From Aricia agestis (taxonomy: Eukaryota; Arthropoda; Insecta; Lepidoptera; Lycaenidae): DNA of 64,000 nucleotides. Below, piece after piece: positions 10,725-22,400 of the stretch. Under the pieces are notes generated by a model. That model had not been told where the DNA came from, made no database searches, and worked only from the letters and a program-made list of their open reading frames with translations. Position 1 is the stretch's first letter; each line of letters begins with the position of its first letter. The stretch lies in the NCBI RefSeq assembly GCF_905147365.1, contig NC_056418.1:1890001-1954000 (forward strand). The letters run 5' to 3'. A program made the translations under genes and the position numbers.

Positions 10725-11933
10725 AATATATATTAACTCCTATAAAAATATTAAAAAAAAACGGGTATAAAAGTTGTGCATGGCCTATTATAACACCTGT
10801 TTTGAGTGGACAGCTTAGGTGTTGTTATTATGTATACCAATGTATATATTATTATTGTCTTGAAATATTCTTAGCTGATGGTGTATTTACTCAAGATTTT
10901 TGAAATATTTGTTTGTAGAAATACATTAGTTTCAAATTATGTTTTTCACACACAGTTTACTTATAGTGATTAGTTTAAGATGTGTTGATATTATTGTGTG
11001 GAGACAAATGTATATATTTTATGTATGTAATTTATACTGATATTATATATTGTTAAATTTTGTGATTTGGATATGGTTAAACTTGTTTCAACGTTGGATA
11101 CAAATGATGTAGGGGTTTTTCCAGATCACTGATGTAGATAGGTGTAATATTTCATCCCTTTAAATAAACTTTCACCATACAAAGTATGCGTTTTATTAAC
11201 CATCCAGTCTGAGAACACTCAAATGAAGAGCTGGCAAACCGGATTAGTCTGCGAGAAAAAAATTAACACAGTGGTTAAAAAACTAGTATTAACTACTACT
11301 GAAATATTCCGGTTTTGTTTGAAAATGGTATTTTTAAAGCCTTTTTAACCGGTTTTGATTGAAATAATTAACAGGAAAGACGTAGATGGGTCGAGAGAAG
11401 ACGATTTGAAAAAAAATAATACTTTTGCACTCTGGTGGACTTGTCCGGTTTTGTTTGCCAGCTCCACAAAATATATTAATTATTGGATGTTGCACAACAT
11501 TATTTTGTGACTATTTCAAGTGCCTACAGGCTACAATATAGCCATTTTTGATATAGAGCAAAAGGCAGAAACAATCGTGTCTGTTGAATGGAAGCCCGCT
11601 CAAATTTTGAAATTATTTTAAGTACTGTTGTTATAACGGCAACAGAAGTCAAAAGAACAGAATCTGTGAAAATTTCAACTCTCTAGCTATCAAGATGTGT
11701 TCTCAAGATACAGCCTGGAGACAGACAGTGAAGTCTTAGTAATAAGTTCTCTTGGGTTATGGAATCCTAAAAATGCATGACAGTTGCACTATGATTGATA
11801 ATAAAGAACAATTAAAGTTTTAGTGTTTTTATTTCTTAAAAATTAACCAGCTTATTTGTCAACATAGGTCTATGTTTCATAAAACAAATATCACATTTGT
11901 AACCGTATGAATGGATTATAAATGGTGCAGATG
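10725..11933. other. Gene-free spacer between the USP30 region and eIF6
   Basis: No exon was recognised. Plus-strand AATAAA motifs occur near 11163 and 11800. A minus-strand AATAAA (TTTATT at 11828-11833) lies about 100 bp past the eIF6 stop and is its likely poly(A) signal. Confidence 0.45.
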
Positions 11934-12671
11934 TTATGACATACTGTCGATGAGGGAGGCACGCATTGTGGATGTGATAGCACTCGGTTTGGCATCATTG
12001 AGCTTAAACACACTCTCGATCACTGAAATTTCGGTAGAGGTAGTGTCCATACCACAGAAAGCACTCCAATCGTTGACAACTAGACCCGCAGCAACCACAT
12101 CGCTGCCTCTGTTGACCGTGCCCGCTACGAGAGGTACCTGCAGAAGTGACGACAGCTCGTCTTGATCCTGAATAGTGGTTTTCGGGTGCACGAGCCCGCC
12201 GCGGTTACTGAGCGCGGTGTACGAGCCCACCAGAACGTTTCCCGCCACCGTTTGTCTGAACACCTCGACGTTGAGTGTGTCCGCCAGGATTTCCTCCGTA
12301 TCTCGGTCGAGGTCGGGGTGCACTAACGCCACGTAGTCGTTGCACGCGATCACGTTCCCGAGTGCACTGAGTCGCTCCTCCACTCTCTGCACTTTGACGC
12401 TGTCGGGCAAACTGTTGCGGATGTGTTGTAGCTCTGTGTCGGTGGTGGACGAGGGAACCAGCAGGCCGTTCTTGTTGGCGACGGTCATGCGCCCGATGAT
12501 CCTGCAGCCCGCTATACTGACGTGCACCACCGGTACTGTGTCCGCGAGCTCCGCCTCGAACACGCTGTAAAAATTTTCTGATCCCCCGATGGCGACGAGG
12601 CAATATGAATTTGTCAATTTACTGAACACTCCCACTTCGTTATTATTCTCGAATTGTACACGGACCGCCAT
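11934..12671 (-). CDS. eIF6: Eukaryotic translation initiation factor 6 (single exon)
   Basis: eIF6 binds the 60S ribosomal subunit, helps its nucleolar and cytoplasmic maturation, and blocks premature joining to 40S until released by SBDS/EFL1. The frame is 245 codons, the same length as human eIF6, and starts MAVRVQFENNNEVGVFSKLT. The five-fold alpha/beta pentein repeat can be followed through conserved stretches: GCRIIGRMTVANKNGLLVP, ALGNVIACNDYVALVHPDLD, VGSYTALSNRGGLVHPKT, VAGTVNRGSDVVAAGLVVND. There is no intron. The C-terminal tail has Thr where human eIF6 has the Ser235 phosphosite (STMR against TSMR). The ATG matches the family's N-terminus, and the next gene starts more than 1.6 kb away. 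Confidence 0.97.
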   Translation of the reverse strand: MAVRVQFENNNEVGVFSKLTNSYCLVAIGGSENFYSVFEAELADTVPVVHVSIAGCRIIGRMTVANKNGLLVPSSTTDTELQHIRNSLPDSVKVQRVEERLSALGNVIACNDYVALVHPDLDRDTEEILADTLNVEVFRQTVAGNVLVGSYTALSNRGGLVHPKTTIQDQDELSSLLQVPLVAGTVNRGSDVVAAGLVVNDWSAFCGMDTTSTEISVIESVFKLNDAKPSAITSTMRASLIDSMS

Positions 12672-14330
12672 AATTTTCGACTATTTCTGTATTGCTAATT
12701 ATTTCACAAGAATCTTGTAATTTCACGTGGGGAAATTAAAAAAATATGAGGTTGTATTGTTCACCGATTGCTAATGCCAGAGTGACATTGACATAATATT
12801 ATGACAAATGCAGCATTTTTTTACATTGGATCAAAGACAATTTCGTTTTTTTTTATCACGTCTACTAAAATAAATCATAAAGATCATAAATATACAGCCT
12901 AATAAGAAAAGCAATGTGCCGCGTAAAATTGCAAAAATAGATTTCATTTTCAAATACATTAGAGTACATTCAAAATAGCTTTCGTAGTTGAGATCATATA
13001 ATTTCACTAGCTTTATATATTTACATATTGACTTATTATTATTCATTGTCAATTTTATAACCTCTCTGTAAAAGTCAGAAAATGATCAGAAAATTGGAAA
13101 TGTATAAGTAAAAAAAAAATACGCACAAAAATATGAGCAACAATGATTATTTTTCAATATGATTCTACCACATTTTAAAGAATGCAATCCCTGAACAAAC
13201 AATTATTTAATCAATACGCAACTGCTGGTTCAAAAAATAGATTTGGAGAATACAAGCGTAATATCATTCAACAAGCCCTAAAAGAGGTCAACTTTAATTT
13301 TCATAGAACCAGCAGCTCATCAATTTTAGTGGAGGTGATTAAGTAACGCTTTGCTTTAATAATGTACCTACCCTATTTGCGCCACCAGTCACCTGCACCT
13401 AGCATGTTACCGCCACCACAGACTGTTCCTTCCTAGACTAGGCTAGGCTAGTAGTGGCGCCACTATCGTGTCCAAGAGACATGGGGTCAGACCTTAGGGC
13501 CAAGGTCCGAGGTGCACTTTGCTGCAATGTCCAAAAAGACAAGGGCTTGAATCAGGCAAACATCCCTTTGCTAAGTGGAGTAATTACTAAGTATACTCTT
13601 TACTGAAAAACTGTGCTGTTAAAGTCCCAACTTACTCTCTTCCATGCTTGATGTTACCTCCATAAGTACCTAAATGAAATAATTTTACAGGACCTCAGTT
13701 CACTCACAGCCGCAGAGAAAATAATACACTCAACGATTTATGGTTCAGAGGAGTCGACTAACAAATTACAGATTTTTGAATTAAGAAGACATACACCACT
13801 TCTGATGGCCGTAATTATATTTAAGTATATATATAGTATCATGTATCATGACTAGACGGCTTGATAGTAGATAGATATACAGTTGATCCAATTTGCTGAT
13901 ACATATATTAATTCTAATAATTTCCATAGAAGAACAAGCCGAATAGTCATAATGAAAGAGAACTTCGTCGTACTGATCAGCAGACTGATCACAGCAGAGT
14001 TCTGCCAGAAATTCAATCACCAGGTTTGTATACTTACCTAATATTATTATCATTTACAAACTACACGTAGCTCTCAATATTAAGGGTCTATACCTACTCT
14101 ATCCGTATTCCGTGCCCTTATTAGTTATTTAATAACGTTCGCGCTTGCCAATTAAGCTTAATAATATTAGCTTTTTTCACCAGCAAATTCAACAATAGGT
14201 ACTACCTATAATTTCTATATAACAAATTTATTATGGATAGGCAGACAGCAGTCGACCTACGTAATTTGGCCAAATGACGTACGTCCGCCATCTGGTTATG
14301 AATCAATTTCTCTGATAGTACAATTCATAG
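12672..14330. other. Spacer between eIF6 and MARCH; 5' exon(s) of MARCH may lie here
   Basis: Mostly AT-rich sequence with scattered short inverted repeats. A 24-codon ATG frame ending at a GT donor (13952-14023) is the only exon-like piece, but its phase does not fit the next MARCH exon. At about 14232-14320 lies a dispersed repeat whose relative recurs inverted near 59630-59740. Confidence 0.35.
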
Positions 14331-16886
14331 ATGCAGACGATGGGCCTGCCCAGCACACGTCGCCAGTGGCGGCCCCCGGCCGCCCGCTCTCCATACTGGG
14401 ATCGGTCTGCGCGCTGCTGCTAGCTAAACAGGTGAACTAAAAGTGAAGTTGAGAGTCGAGAGCTCATGCAGTCGGTGTCGAGGCCTTCTAGCTAAATGAA
14501 ATTACAAATCACCGCGAAACCTCTACAGGGTGTAACAAAAATAAGTGATAATGTTTTAGGGTGTGTACGTGTTCCTTGTAGAGAGTTCACTGTGAAACTA
14601 GCAGCGCTGAAAGACACAATTTTTTTTTTACTTTTGTATGGGAAAACTCGTGACGCTCGGGCCCTTGCCCATACAAATTGAAAAAAAATTTTCGTCTTTT
14701 AGAGCTGCTACTTTCACAGTGCACTATCTACAAGGAACATGTACACACCATAAAGTATTATCACTTAATATAATAATATAATATCTATGGACGCTTCACA
14801 CCACGTCAGTCTGGCCCCGTGCTAAGTACCTAAAGGACTTGTGTTACAGGTACCAGACAACGGAAATATATTTAATACTTTTATACTATACATATATTTG
14901 AGATTTTTATTATATCATACACATATTTAATACACATCCAGACCCGGGAACATTGAAAACTTTTTGTTCCGTCGGCGGGATTCGAACCCGCGACCCCCGG
15001 CTTGAGTTACCAACGCGCTCACCACTGAGCCACAGAGGTCGTCAATAATCGTCTTATTTTTGTTACACACTGTATACATCGTCTCCATTTTTATTTCTGG
15101 TTCTCTTACTGCCCCCTTTAGGGTTTAGCCCTGTAGCGCCCAATAGGGGGCGTTATCACCCACTTTGGAAAAGAGTATAAAGACTGCTCGAAAGTCACAG
15201 GATGAAAAACTCAACCACTTTATGCATTAGCTGTTAGCAAAATCTACGATGCGGCCATACCATAATAACTTTATCGTCGTCAATATATTTTATAGGCGTC
15301 ATCACCAAAACTCGCGTCGAGCTCCATCTGCCGCATCTGCTTCGGCGGGTCGTCGGGCGCGCGGCTCGTGCGGCCGTGCGCGTGTCGCGGGACCGTCGCC
15401 GCCGTGCACCGCGCCTGCCTCGAGCGCTGGCTGCTGGCCGCTGCCACGTCACACTGCGAGCTCTGTAGACACCACTATGTGGTCACCAGGCGGCACAAGT
15501 AAGTAACCAAAAGAGTATAGGTTAACAAAATAGAATTCCTTTTTTGCCCTACGCGAATTAAGCTAACAATAGCTACTGATTTTGGCAGTATGTGTTGTTC
15601 GTTTCACCGAAGCATTTTCGATTGTCAATATAGATTCAATATATCTATAGGTAAAGGACCTAAAGGTGATCGTACATTTATCAGCACGCACGCTCTGAAC
15701 GCGCGACATTTTAGATGTGAAACCTCGCACATTCATCCGCACCGTACGCGCCGCATTTCGTGTACTATGCGGTGCGTTTGACACGTAGGTACGGCTCGTA
15801 CGGTGCTGAAAATTTTGCGATCTTTAAGCGGAAGCACTCTCCAACAAACTTAATTCACATTCCAAGTACGGAGTAACATAACATGGTCTTTCCCCAGATG
15901 GTCGCTATGGCGTTCTCTCTGGGAGTGGGGCGTGTCCGGTCGCGGGCGCGCGCTGGCGGCGGACGTGGCGCGCGGCGCGCTGCTCGGCGCGGCGTCGGTG
16001 CTGGGCACGGCGCGCATGCTGCGGGCGGCTGACGCGCTGCTTCACGCTGCAGCGGCTAAGGGGAGCGCAGCAGCACTAGCTGCTAACGTGTTCTCCTCCG
16101 TGCTTATAGGCATCATTGGTAATGTGCACCTGCAGGAGTCTATATTATTTGTTAAGCCTTTATTCTAAAGCCATTATTCTTTGTATTTTTGATACCCCAT
16201 ATAGACCACCCTATCGTCCTCTTCTATTTTAAGTAAAGGTACAATTCCGTGCATCTCGACTTCTATATTAGCTGTCGTCGGCCGCTCGCGACAATAGTCA
16301 TGTATGAAAATGTATGGCACCGTTTCTAACTTTGATAGACCCTATCGTCCTCTTCTATTTTAAGTAAAGGTACAATTCCGTGCATCGCGACAGTCGTAAG
16401 CCGCGCGCGGCCTACGGCTGTCGTCGGCCGCGCGCAGTTTACGACTGTCGCGATGCACGGAATTGTACCTTAAATAAAGAACAAAACCGTATTACATGAG
16501 TAATACGGTAAAACAATCGAGGACAATGGATGACCATTATTCTCGATTGTTGTGATCACTGAACCCAACTTAAGCATTAATAGTGGACAATTACCGTAGG
16601 AGCCCTAAACGGTCTGCTGACGACGTGGATGCTGCTAAAAGTGCAGGAGCACCAGGCGTCGTGGCGCGCGTGGCGGGACTCCACCGTGCTGGTGCGCGTC
16701 GCGCTCGACCCCACGCCACCGCCCACCCCGCCCAACGACTTGACCAGCGACGAAGCCACACCCCCGCCCACCACCACGTCTAGTGTCATATCCTTCGACA
16801 CTGCGAGCAGCCCCGCTGAACTCTCAGAGTGTGCCACCAACGTCGTTGAGCCTATAGTGGGGCTCTTAAATGACCCACCCGTTTAG
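14331..16886 (+). CDS. MARCH2/3-like membrane RING-CH ubiquitin ligase (5' partial)
   Basis: MARCH enzymes are membrane E3 ligases that ubiquitinate transmembrane cargo and steer it to endosomes and lysosomes. Exons read here: 14331-14431 (tentative, phase 1 in), 15296-15498, 15898-16118 and 16600-16886, stop TAG at 16884. The RING-CH C4HC3 ligands are visible: CRIC, then CACRG, HRACLERW and CELC. Two hydrophobic segments follow (about GALLGAASVLGTA and VFSSVLIGIIGALNGLLTTW), then WRAWRDSTVLVRVALD, which matches the MARCH2/3 end, and a Pro/Thr/Ser-rich tail of about 60 residues. The 14331 exon (RPLSILGSVCALLLAKQ) resembles the segment before the RING in MARCH2. No in-frame ATG was found, so at least one 5' exon is missing from this model. 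AATAAA at 16902 is the likely poly(A) signal. Confidence 0.85.
14520..14765. mobile_element. Foldback MITE (GGGTGTAACAAAA family) in a MARCH intron
   Basis: The two halves are inverted copies about 120 bp long: GTGTACGTGTTCCTTGTAGA against TCTACAAGGAACATGTACAC, and TTTTGTATGGGAAAACTCGTG against the GCCCATACAAATTGAAAAAA half. A truncated relative is at 60828-60995. Confidence 0.75.
14770..15042 (-). mobile_element. tRNA-derived SINE
   Basis: On the minus strand the head has an A box (GTGGCTCAGTGGTGAGCGCG) and a B box (GGTTCGAATCC) followed by CCGCCGACGGAAC, so it is tRNA-like. An unrelated body (GGGTCTGGATGTGTATTAAA) runs on to a TTA/TATTAT-rich tail. The tRNA-like fold is imperfect and the 3' body shows this is a SINE, not a tRNA gene. 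Confidence 0.7.
15105..15215 (+). repeat. Dispersed repeat with AGGGGGCGTTATCACCCACT
   Basis: Shares GCGCCCA, then AGGGGGCGTTATC and CCACTTTGGAAAAG with 24805-24985 (AGGAGGCGTTATCGTCCACT). Family unknown. Confidence 0.5.
16206..16470. repeat. Direct repeat plus long GC-rich hairpin in the last MARCH intron
   Basis: A block starting CTATCGTCCTCTTCTATTTT occurs twice (from about 16210 and 16342). The second runs into a perfect palindrome: the 32-bp arm 16368-16399 (AGGTACAATTCCGTGCATCG onward) is the exact reverse complement of 16439-16470. The loop is itself paired (GCCGCGCGCGGCC / GGCCGCGCGC). The motif GACAGTCGTAAGCCGCGCGC stands out from the AT-rich intron. Confidence 0.8.
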
Positions 16887-16901
16887 ATAGGGTACGTTCT
16901 C

Positions 16902-16907
16902 AATAAA
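16902..16907 (+). terminator. Poly(A) signal of the MARCH gene
   Basis: AATAAA 16 bases after the MARCH stop, in TTCTCAATAAAACGAC. Confidence 0.65.
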
Positions 16908-16932
16908 ACGACACTTAAATTGTTAATAATTA

Positions 16933-16938
16933 TTTATT
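16933..16938 (-). terminator. Poly(A) signal of the smoothelin-like gene
   Basis: TTTATT on the plus strand reads AATAAA on the minus strand, about 440 bases past the stop at 17376. Together with 16902-16907 it puts the two convergent 3' ends within a few tens of bases. Confidence 0.5.
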
Positions 16939-17375
16939 TCTATTCATAATATAAATTATTATTTTAAATACTTAGTCAGTTTTAAAATATAAAGATTATT
17001 TCAAGCGTAAGTGAAATCGGAAGAAGTATTAGTGGTCGAGTAGGCGCGGGATGCGGCTCGCTTATGTAGAGGAATAAGTGGAGCGATCCGGCCGGGTTAG
17101 CGGAGACTGCGGCGGGTTAGTGCTTAACGCTACATAATATACATCACATACTGAGTACGATAAATAGGAGGACGAGACGGCGCTCGGACGAGTCGGGCGG
17201 ACTCCGACGACAACAACATAAAATTTGATAAAAAAAAACAAACGTTCTTTGGGCTTTTGACATTTGTGACTGCCGCGTTCGACTAATTTGGGACGGCAGA
17301 AAACATAGTAGCGACTGCTGCTCGCAGAGGGCGCGCGGGAGACACGCGCCGCGGCGCCCTGTGCGTGCGGGACGC

Positions 17376-19410
17376 TCACTGCTCGTCCTTGAACCGGCGG
17401 TAGATGGACTGCACGTACGTGAAGACGCACTTCCAGTCCGGCTTGCGCATCGCCACCATGTCGTCCACGTCGAGCAGCGGGTAGATGCCCGCCTTCTCAC
17501 TGTCAATACACAGAATACAGGTATAGCTTCAGTTTTAATACTTATAATTTTGAAAAGAGAAAAATTCTGGTAATTTAAAACTTTATGTAAGTTACTAAAA
17601 ATCAAGGTTAGGCTGACATATCACATACATAGAACCGTTATTATTCTCATGTGTGTCCTACAAAAAAATATGTTGACAAAAAGGCACCGCAAAATGAATG
17701 AATAAATAAAAATACATTGTGAGCTAATAATATGGTCTTGTCAGCTAAAGTCCACCATAATTAACAATAATAATAAAATATATTTAAAAAAACACTCACT
17801 CGGCAACTTTGAAGGCGAGCGTGAAGTTGTGGCGGCGCTTGTCGGGCGTGAGCGCGGAGTAGTCGAACGCGTCGGGCAGGAAGTGGTGCAGCAGCGCGCA
17901 GAACGCCAGCCCGTCCGCCCAGCTCGTCGAGAAGTTCTCCAGCTTCACATTCTGCGCACACGCATTCCACGTGAGTCATTACTCATCACTGACATGCTTT
18001 ATTAAGGCCGACGTGTTTGTTGGTCATTTTGTTCGCGCATGTCACAATTCAAACTTTAATAGTATCTTAATATTTGGTTACCTGTCACGTTGACCTGTTT
18101 TTATTGCGCATGTCAGAATAATGTCATGTAATGGCAACGTAACTAGACGTACGAATATTTAAAACAACTTGTTAGTGACGTTGCCATAACATGACATGAT
18201 TTCGAGATGCGCAATTAAAGATTTGCGCGATACAAAAATGAGACGATACAGGCATGCGCCAAAAAAAAACACCAACGAACACGGCCTATATTTTTATGCC
18301 TTTGAGCTCTCGACCACTACGACACCATGGTGACGATTAAAGAAAAATACATGCGTGTTCAAGTGTCGCAACCGACTGTAGCGCCATCGTAGTGTCCTAG
18401 TGGACAAGATCTTATGCCCCCGTGTACCCCTAAGTGACTTCCACACCAAAAACAGTAAGTTAAAAGGACTAACATTAATCCTTAGCAAATATCTATATAC
18501 ACATTGACCTGGTATGAGCAAGGTACAATATTGAATATATTTTTTATTTATAACAATATCACTCCTTTTAATATCAGAACACGCACTGAAATCGAATATT
18601 AATTAACCACTAAAACAAAATTTCATGCTTTGACGATTTACTCGTTATGTCATAAAAATAAAAACTTTGTTATAAAAACCTAAACACTATAAAACATACT
18701 ATATAATAGAAGATTAACTGTGATGACGAATGATGTTTTTAATGGTCGATTTCCGTTAATTTATAACCAAAGTAATATAATTTGGTTACACGATGATACA
18801 GTTGATAAATATATAGTAATAACGATAGCATATATACAGAGAGTAGCACAACGTAAGCGTGAAGCGTAGTGTATGAGTGGCGCGGCGTGCGCGTGGGTGC
18901 GCGTGTTAGGTGCGCGTGCGCAGTGATCGTCACATGCTACAGTTCGCGATCGCGATTAAGTATTTCACCCCCGCGTCACCATTAAACGTAATATATATAC
19001 AAAAGTTGTAAGGACTATAGTGACCGTAGACGTTGTGAAGGCGTTTAGTCAATTTACAGTCAACATATTATATTCTTTACATCGCAAAAGGAATAGCTCT
19101 TACTATTAAAAATTACTTTAATTGGTTCTCGAAGGCAAGGGTGTGTTATGTACAATCTACATTGACTACTGATACAAAACTTAATAGCCAAAAATACTGA
19201 AGTTTTGCAAATGTTTACATAGACGACACCGTTGTCGGCGCATCAGTGGGGGTGGCGCGGAGGGGGGAGTGTACCTCGTATTCCCGGGTCTTGTCGCGAC
19301 ACCAATGCAGCAAGCGCTCTTTAATAGTGACGGCGCTGGCTTGCAGCGCGGGGTCCGTGAACCGGAAGTAGGGCTGCGTAGAGCCCGGGCTCTGCGGGGT
19401 CTGGGGCGAG
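17376..19410 (-). CDS. Exons encoding the calponin-homology domain (part of the smoothelin-like gene)
   Basis: Three exons: 19275-19410, 17800-17951 and 17376-17499. They encode TIKERLLHWCRDKTREYE, then NVKLENFSTSWADGLAFCAL with LHHFLPDAFDY, then GIYPLLDVDDMVAMRKPDWK and CVFTYVQSIYRRFKDEQ-stop. The order and signature residues (WC, NFSxSWxDGLAFCALLH, PDAFDY, DWKCVFTYVQS) match the smoothelin CH domain, not the longer actin-binding tandem CH. Intron phases are 0 and 2. The protein stops six residues after YRRF. Confidence 0.93.
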
Positions 19411-22400
19411 CTACAAGCGGAGCTCCGGGTTAGTCTCCGTCACGACAGGCGACGTCGCCGGTGACGTCACAGTGCGGGCACACGCGTGTAGTGCGGTATG
19501 TACGGACGTTCACAGACTATATGCTAGTGGCTACATTCACGAGTGTAATGATGTCACATTCTAATATACTTATGATAAATATAACTAAGAACATACGGAA
19601 CAAACGAAACCATAGAATATGATTTGTTGTTTTTCTAAAATTAACTTTAAAGCATTCAGATTGATCTTATGCGTTGCAATAAATATTATGTAAGGTAAAT
19701 GACTAGTAGATTGGACAGTACCAGTCATTGGAAAAAGCACAAAAACACAATATTTATTAATGTTGCTTTAAAAGTTTCCTGTTTTTAAATTAAAAAAACG
19801 TCTGTTTTTAAAGAAAAACAGTCAGTTTTTAAAGCAACATTAATAAATATGGTGTTTTTGTGCTCTTTTCAATGACTAGTACTGTCCAATCTACTAGTCA
19901 TTTACCCTATTACAATTGACACTCCGTACGTTCTTACTTTTTACAGCTAGCAGGCTGAATATGATTCTTGAAGTGAAGCAACGATTATACATGTAATAAT
20001 GTCATATATTGTGTTTACATACTTCTTATTTGTATCCACAGATGTGGCTGCCAAAATAAATAACATATACTTTGTAAAATATTATTATTATCAAGCTGGT
20101 ATAGCATAAGTTTTACTAACATATTATTCATTTTGTCTAGACTAAAATAAAATATTATCTGATAATGATAGTACTGCAGAAAGAAATAGCATTGGTCTTA
20201 ATAGAACTTGATATTGTTTGAATTTTTCCGAAATAGGAGAAGATGACAGCATTGTTATTACTAGCTAGTTTAGGTATTGATTTCTCACCTAGGACTGTTG
20301 GTGGAGTTTTGTTTTTCGAGCTGACGGAACTTGGCGAAGGGAGACACGGGCTTAGGTGCAGGCCGGCTCAAGCTCTCGATCACTGAAACAATATCATCAC
20401 GTCATTTTATACTTTCATGTCTGTGAAATTTAGAATACCTAAAATATTTAATGTTTTATTGGAAGTTACAAAATTCACAATATTTGTGAAATTTCTAACA
20501 GAGTGATTAGAAAATTTATATTTATTTCTAAATTTTAGTTTGAGAAAAACCTTTACCTTTAGAATTTTTAATTGTGGTACTACTGGCTGTGGTACTACTG
20601 CTAACGGTTTTTTCGGATGAGTTCCTCCTTACGCTCGATGTCACAGTCGTTACTTCTTCTTCCTCTGTAAATTTGAGCAGAGCGTCATTTACATTGTACG
20701 ATAACGAGAAACGAATTTACAGATAAATCTTGAAATAAGACATGAACACTTTCAAACAACAGCAAACAAAGTATAGTACAATAATTATGCTTAAAGCTAT
20801 TAGTCAAAATAACAACACGGTTACGGGAGTCGGTGAAATGAGCACGTTTGTTACTGTATATACATAAACGTGAGGGTGATCCGCGGGGCGGGGTGAGATG
20901 GGCGTGGGGCGGGGCGAGGTGGGGCGGGGCGGTCATGCGGCGCGACACAAGCGGCAGGCGGCCACACACACACGACTCACGCGCGTCTCGCTCGTCTCCG
21001 CCTAACTAGTGGAATGTGCGCGCTACGCGAGCGCCGACACCAGGTCCTCGAACGCGTCATCGGCGTTGCTCTCGTCGAGGAACTGCAGCTCCGACACCGT
21101 GGGCATGGTGCGGCTCCGACCCAGCGTGAAGCCCGACGTGGCTGCGCGCCCGCGACTCCGCGCCGCCGGCGCCTGGGGGGACGTCGCTTTGCCGCGCCCG
21201 GAGAGGTTTTGAGTCGCCTGGCCCGAGAAGTACGCCTCCACCGTTCTCTTCTTTTCGGTGATCTCGTTCTGCGCTATTCCTCCCTCGAACAGTTTCGGAG
21301 CCGCGAGCAGATTCATCGACTTCGTCCGGGCTACTACTTTGCGCGCCGTCGACGGCTTGGGGGCTATCTCACCGAACCTGTGCCAGGAGCCGGAGCGCGC
21401 CAGGGCGGTCCCAGGGCTCGAGTCGCGGCTGTGCGGTGACTCGCTCGAGAGAACGGACTCGCGGGAGGTTATGAGGTTGGGGCTTCGGGGGGCACCCGGA
21501 GATCGGGGCGTACCGTCGTGCTCGAGGAGGTGGGTCGGGCGAGGCGACGAGGGAGCGTGCTGGGGCGACAGGCCGAGACGGGCCTGGGGCGGGGCTCCCG
21601 GCCGTACCTGGTTGCGGGCCGACTCCTGCCTCTTCTTTTCGAGTTGGGCGATGACGTCGCGCTTCGGGGAGGAGAACTTGTCGAGCACGCCGCGCAGGCT
21701 GTCGGCGGCGTCGCGCGTGCGCACGCCCGCCGTGATGGTGGCAGCGGCGCGCGTCGGGCCGCGCATGACTCGCGTCACGACGCTGCCGTGTTCGGTAGCG
21801 AGGTCATCGTCCGCTCCGTTGGGGACGCTCGCGCCGTTGTGATACTCGTTGGGTATCCTTTTCGACGGACTCGCCGACGACACGCGCATCGTCGGCGACT
21901 TCACGTACTCGTGGTTGTTGTTCTCCCTCATGACGACGTCCGGGAGGTAATCTACCTTGTGAGCCCGGGCCTTCTCTATGTCGGGCGTCTGCTGGAGCGG
22001 GACGAAGGTGGAGGTGACGTCGTGGGGCGTGTAGTCGACGATGGTGTAGGTGTTCGAGCCCGGCGGCGGCGGAGGAGGCTTGTGGACGAGGCTATTGGGG
22101 CGCTCGCTGGAGTTATCCCGACGATTCTTTTCTCTTATTTGTTTCTCATAGAACTCTATCTGAAGTTGGCGCGCGTCTATTTTTGGCGACGGAGGTTCGG
22201 GAGCGTTGTAAGTTTTGGTGTCCTCCAGCTTCATGACGAGCTCGGGCGCGGCGAGCCGGTTCTGGCTGGGTATAGTCCTGATCGGGTAGCTCGGCTCGTG
22301 GCGCACGTGAGTCGGCGGCGTCGTCGGCGTCGTCGGTCGGTAACCGTTTGACACCTGTTGTATTCTCGGTGCCTGGTTCGCGTGGACGGGAGTACGGTCG

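Noticed and set aside
13952..14023. First coding exon of MARCH (MKENFVVLISRLITAEF...)
   Set aside because: It ends in phase 0, whereas the next MARCH exon needs one base from its predecessor. Using it would hit a stop.
14962..15042. A tRNA gene on the minus strand
   Set aside because: A and B boxes are present, but the fold is imperfect and a SINE body with an A/T-rich tail follows directly.
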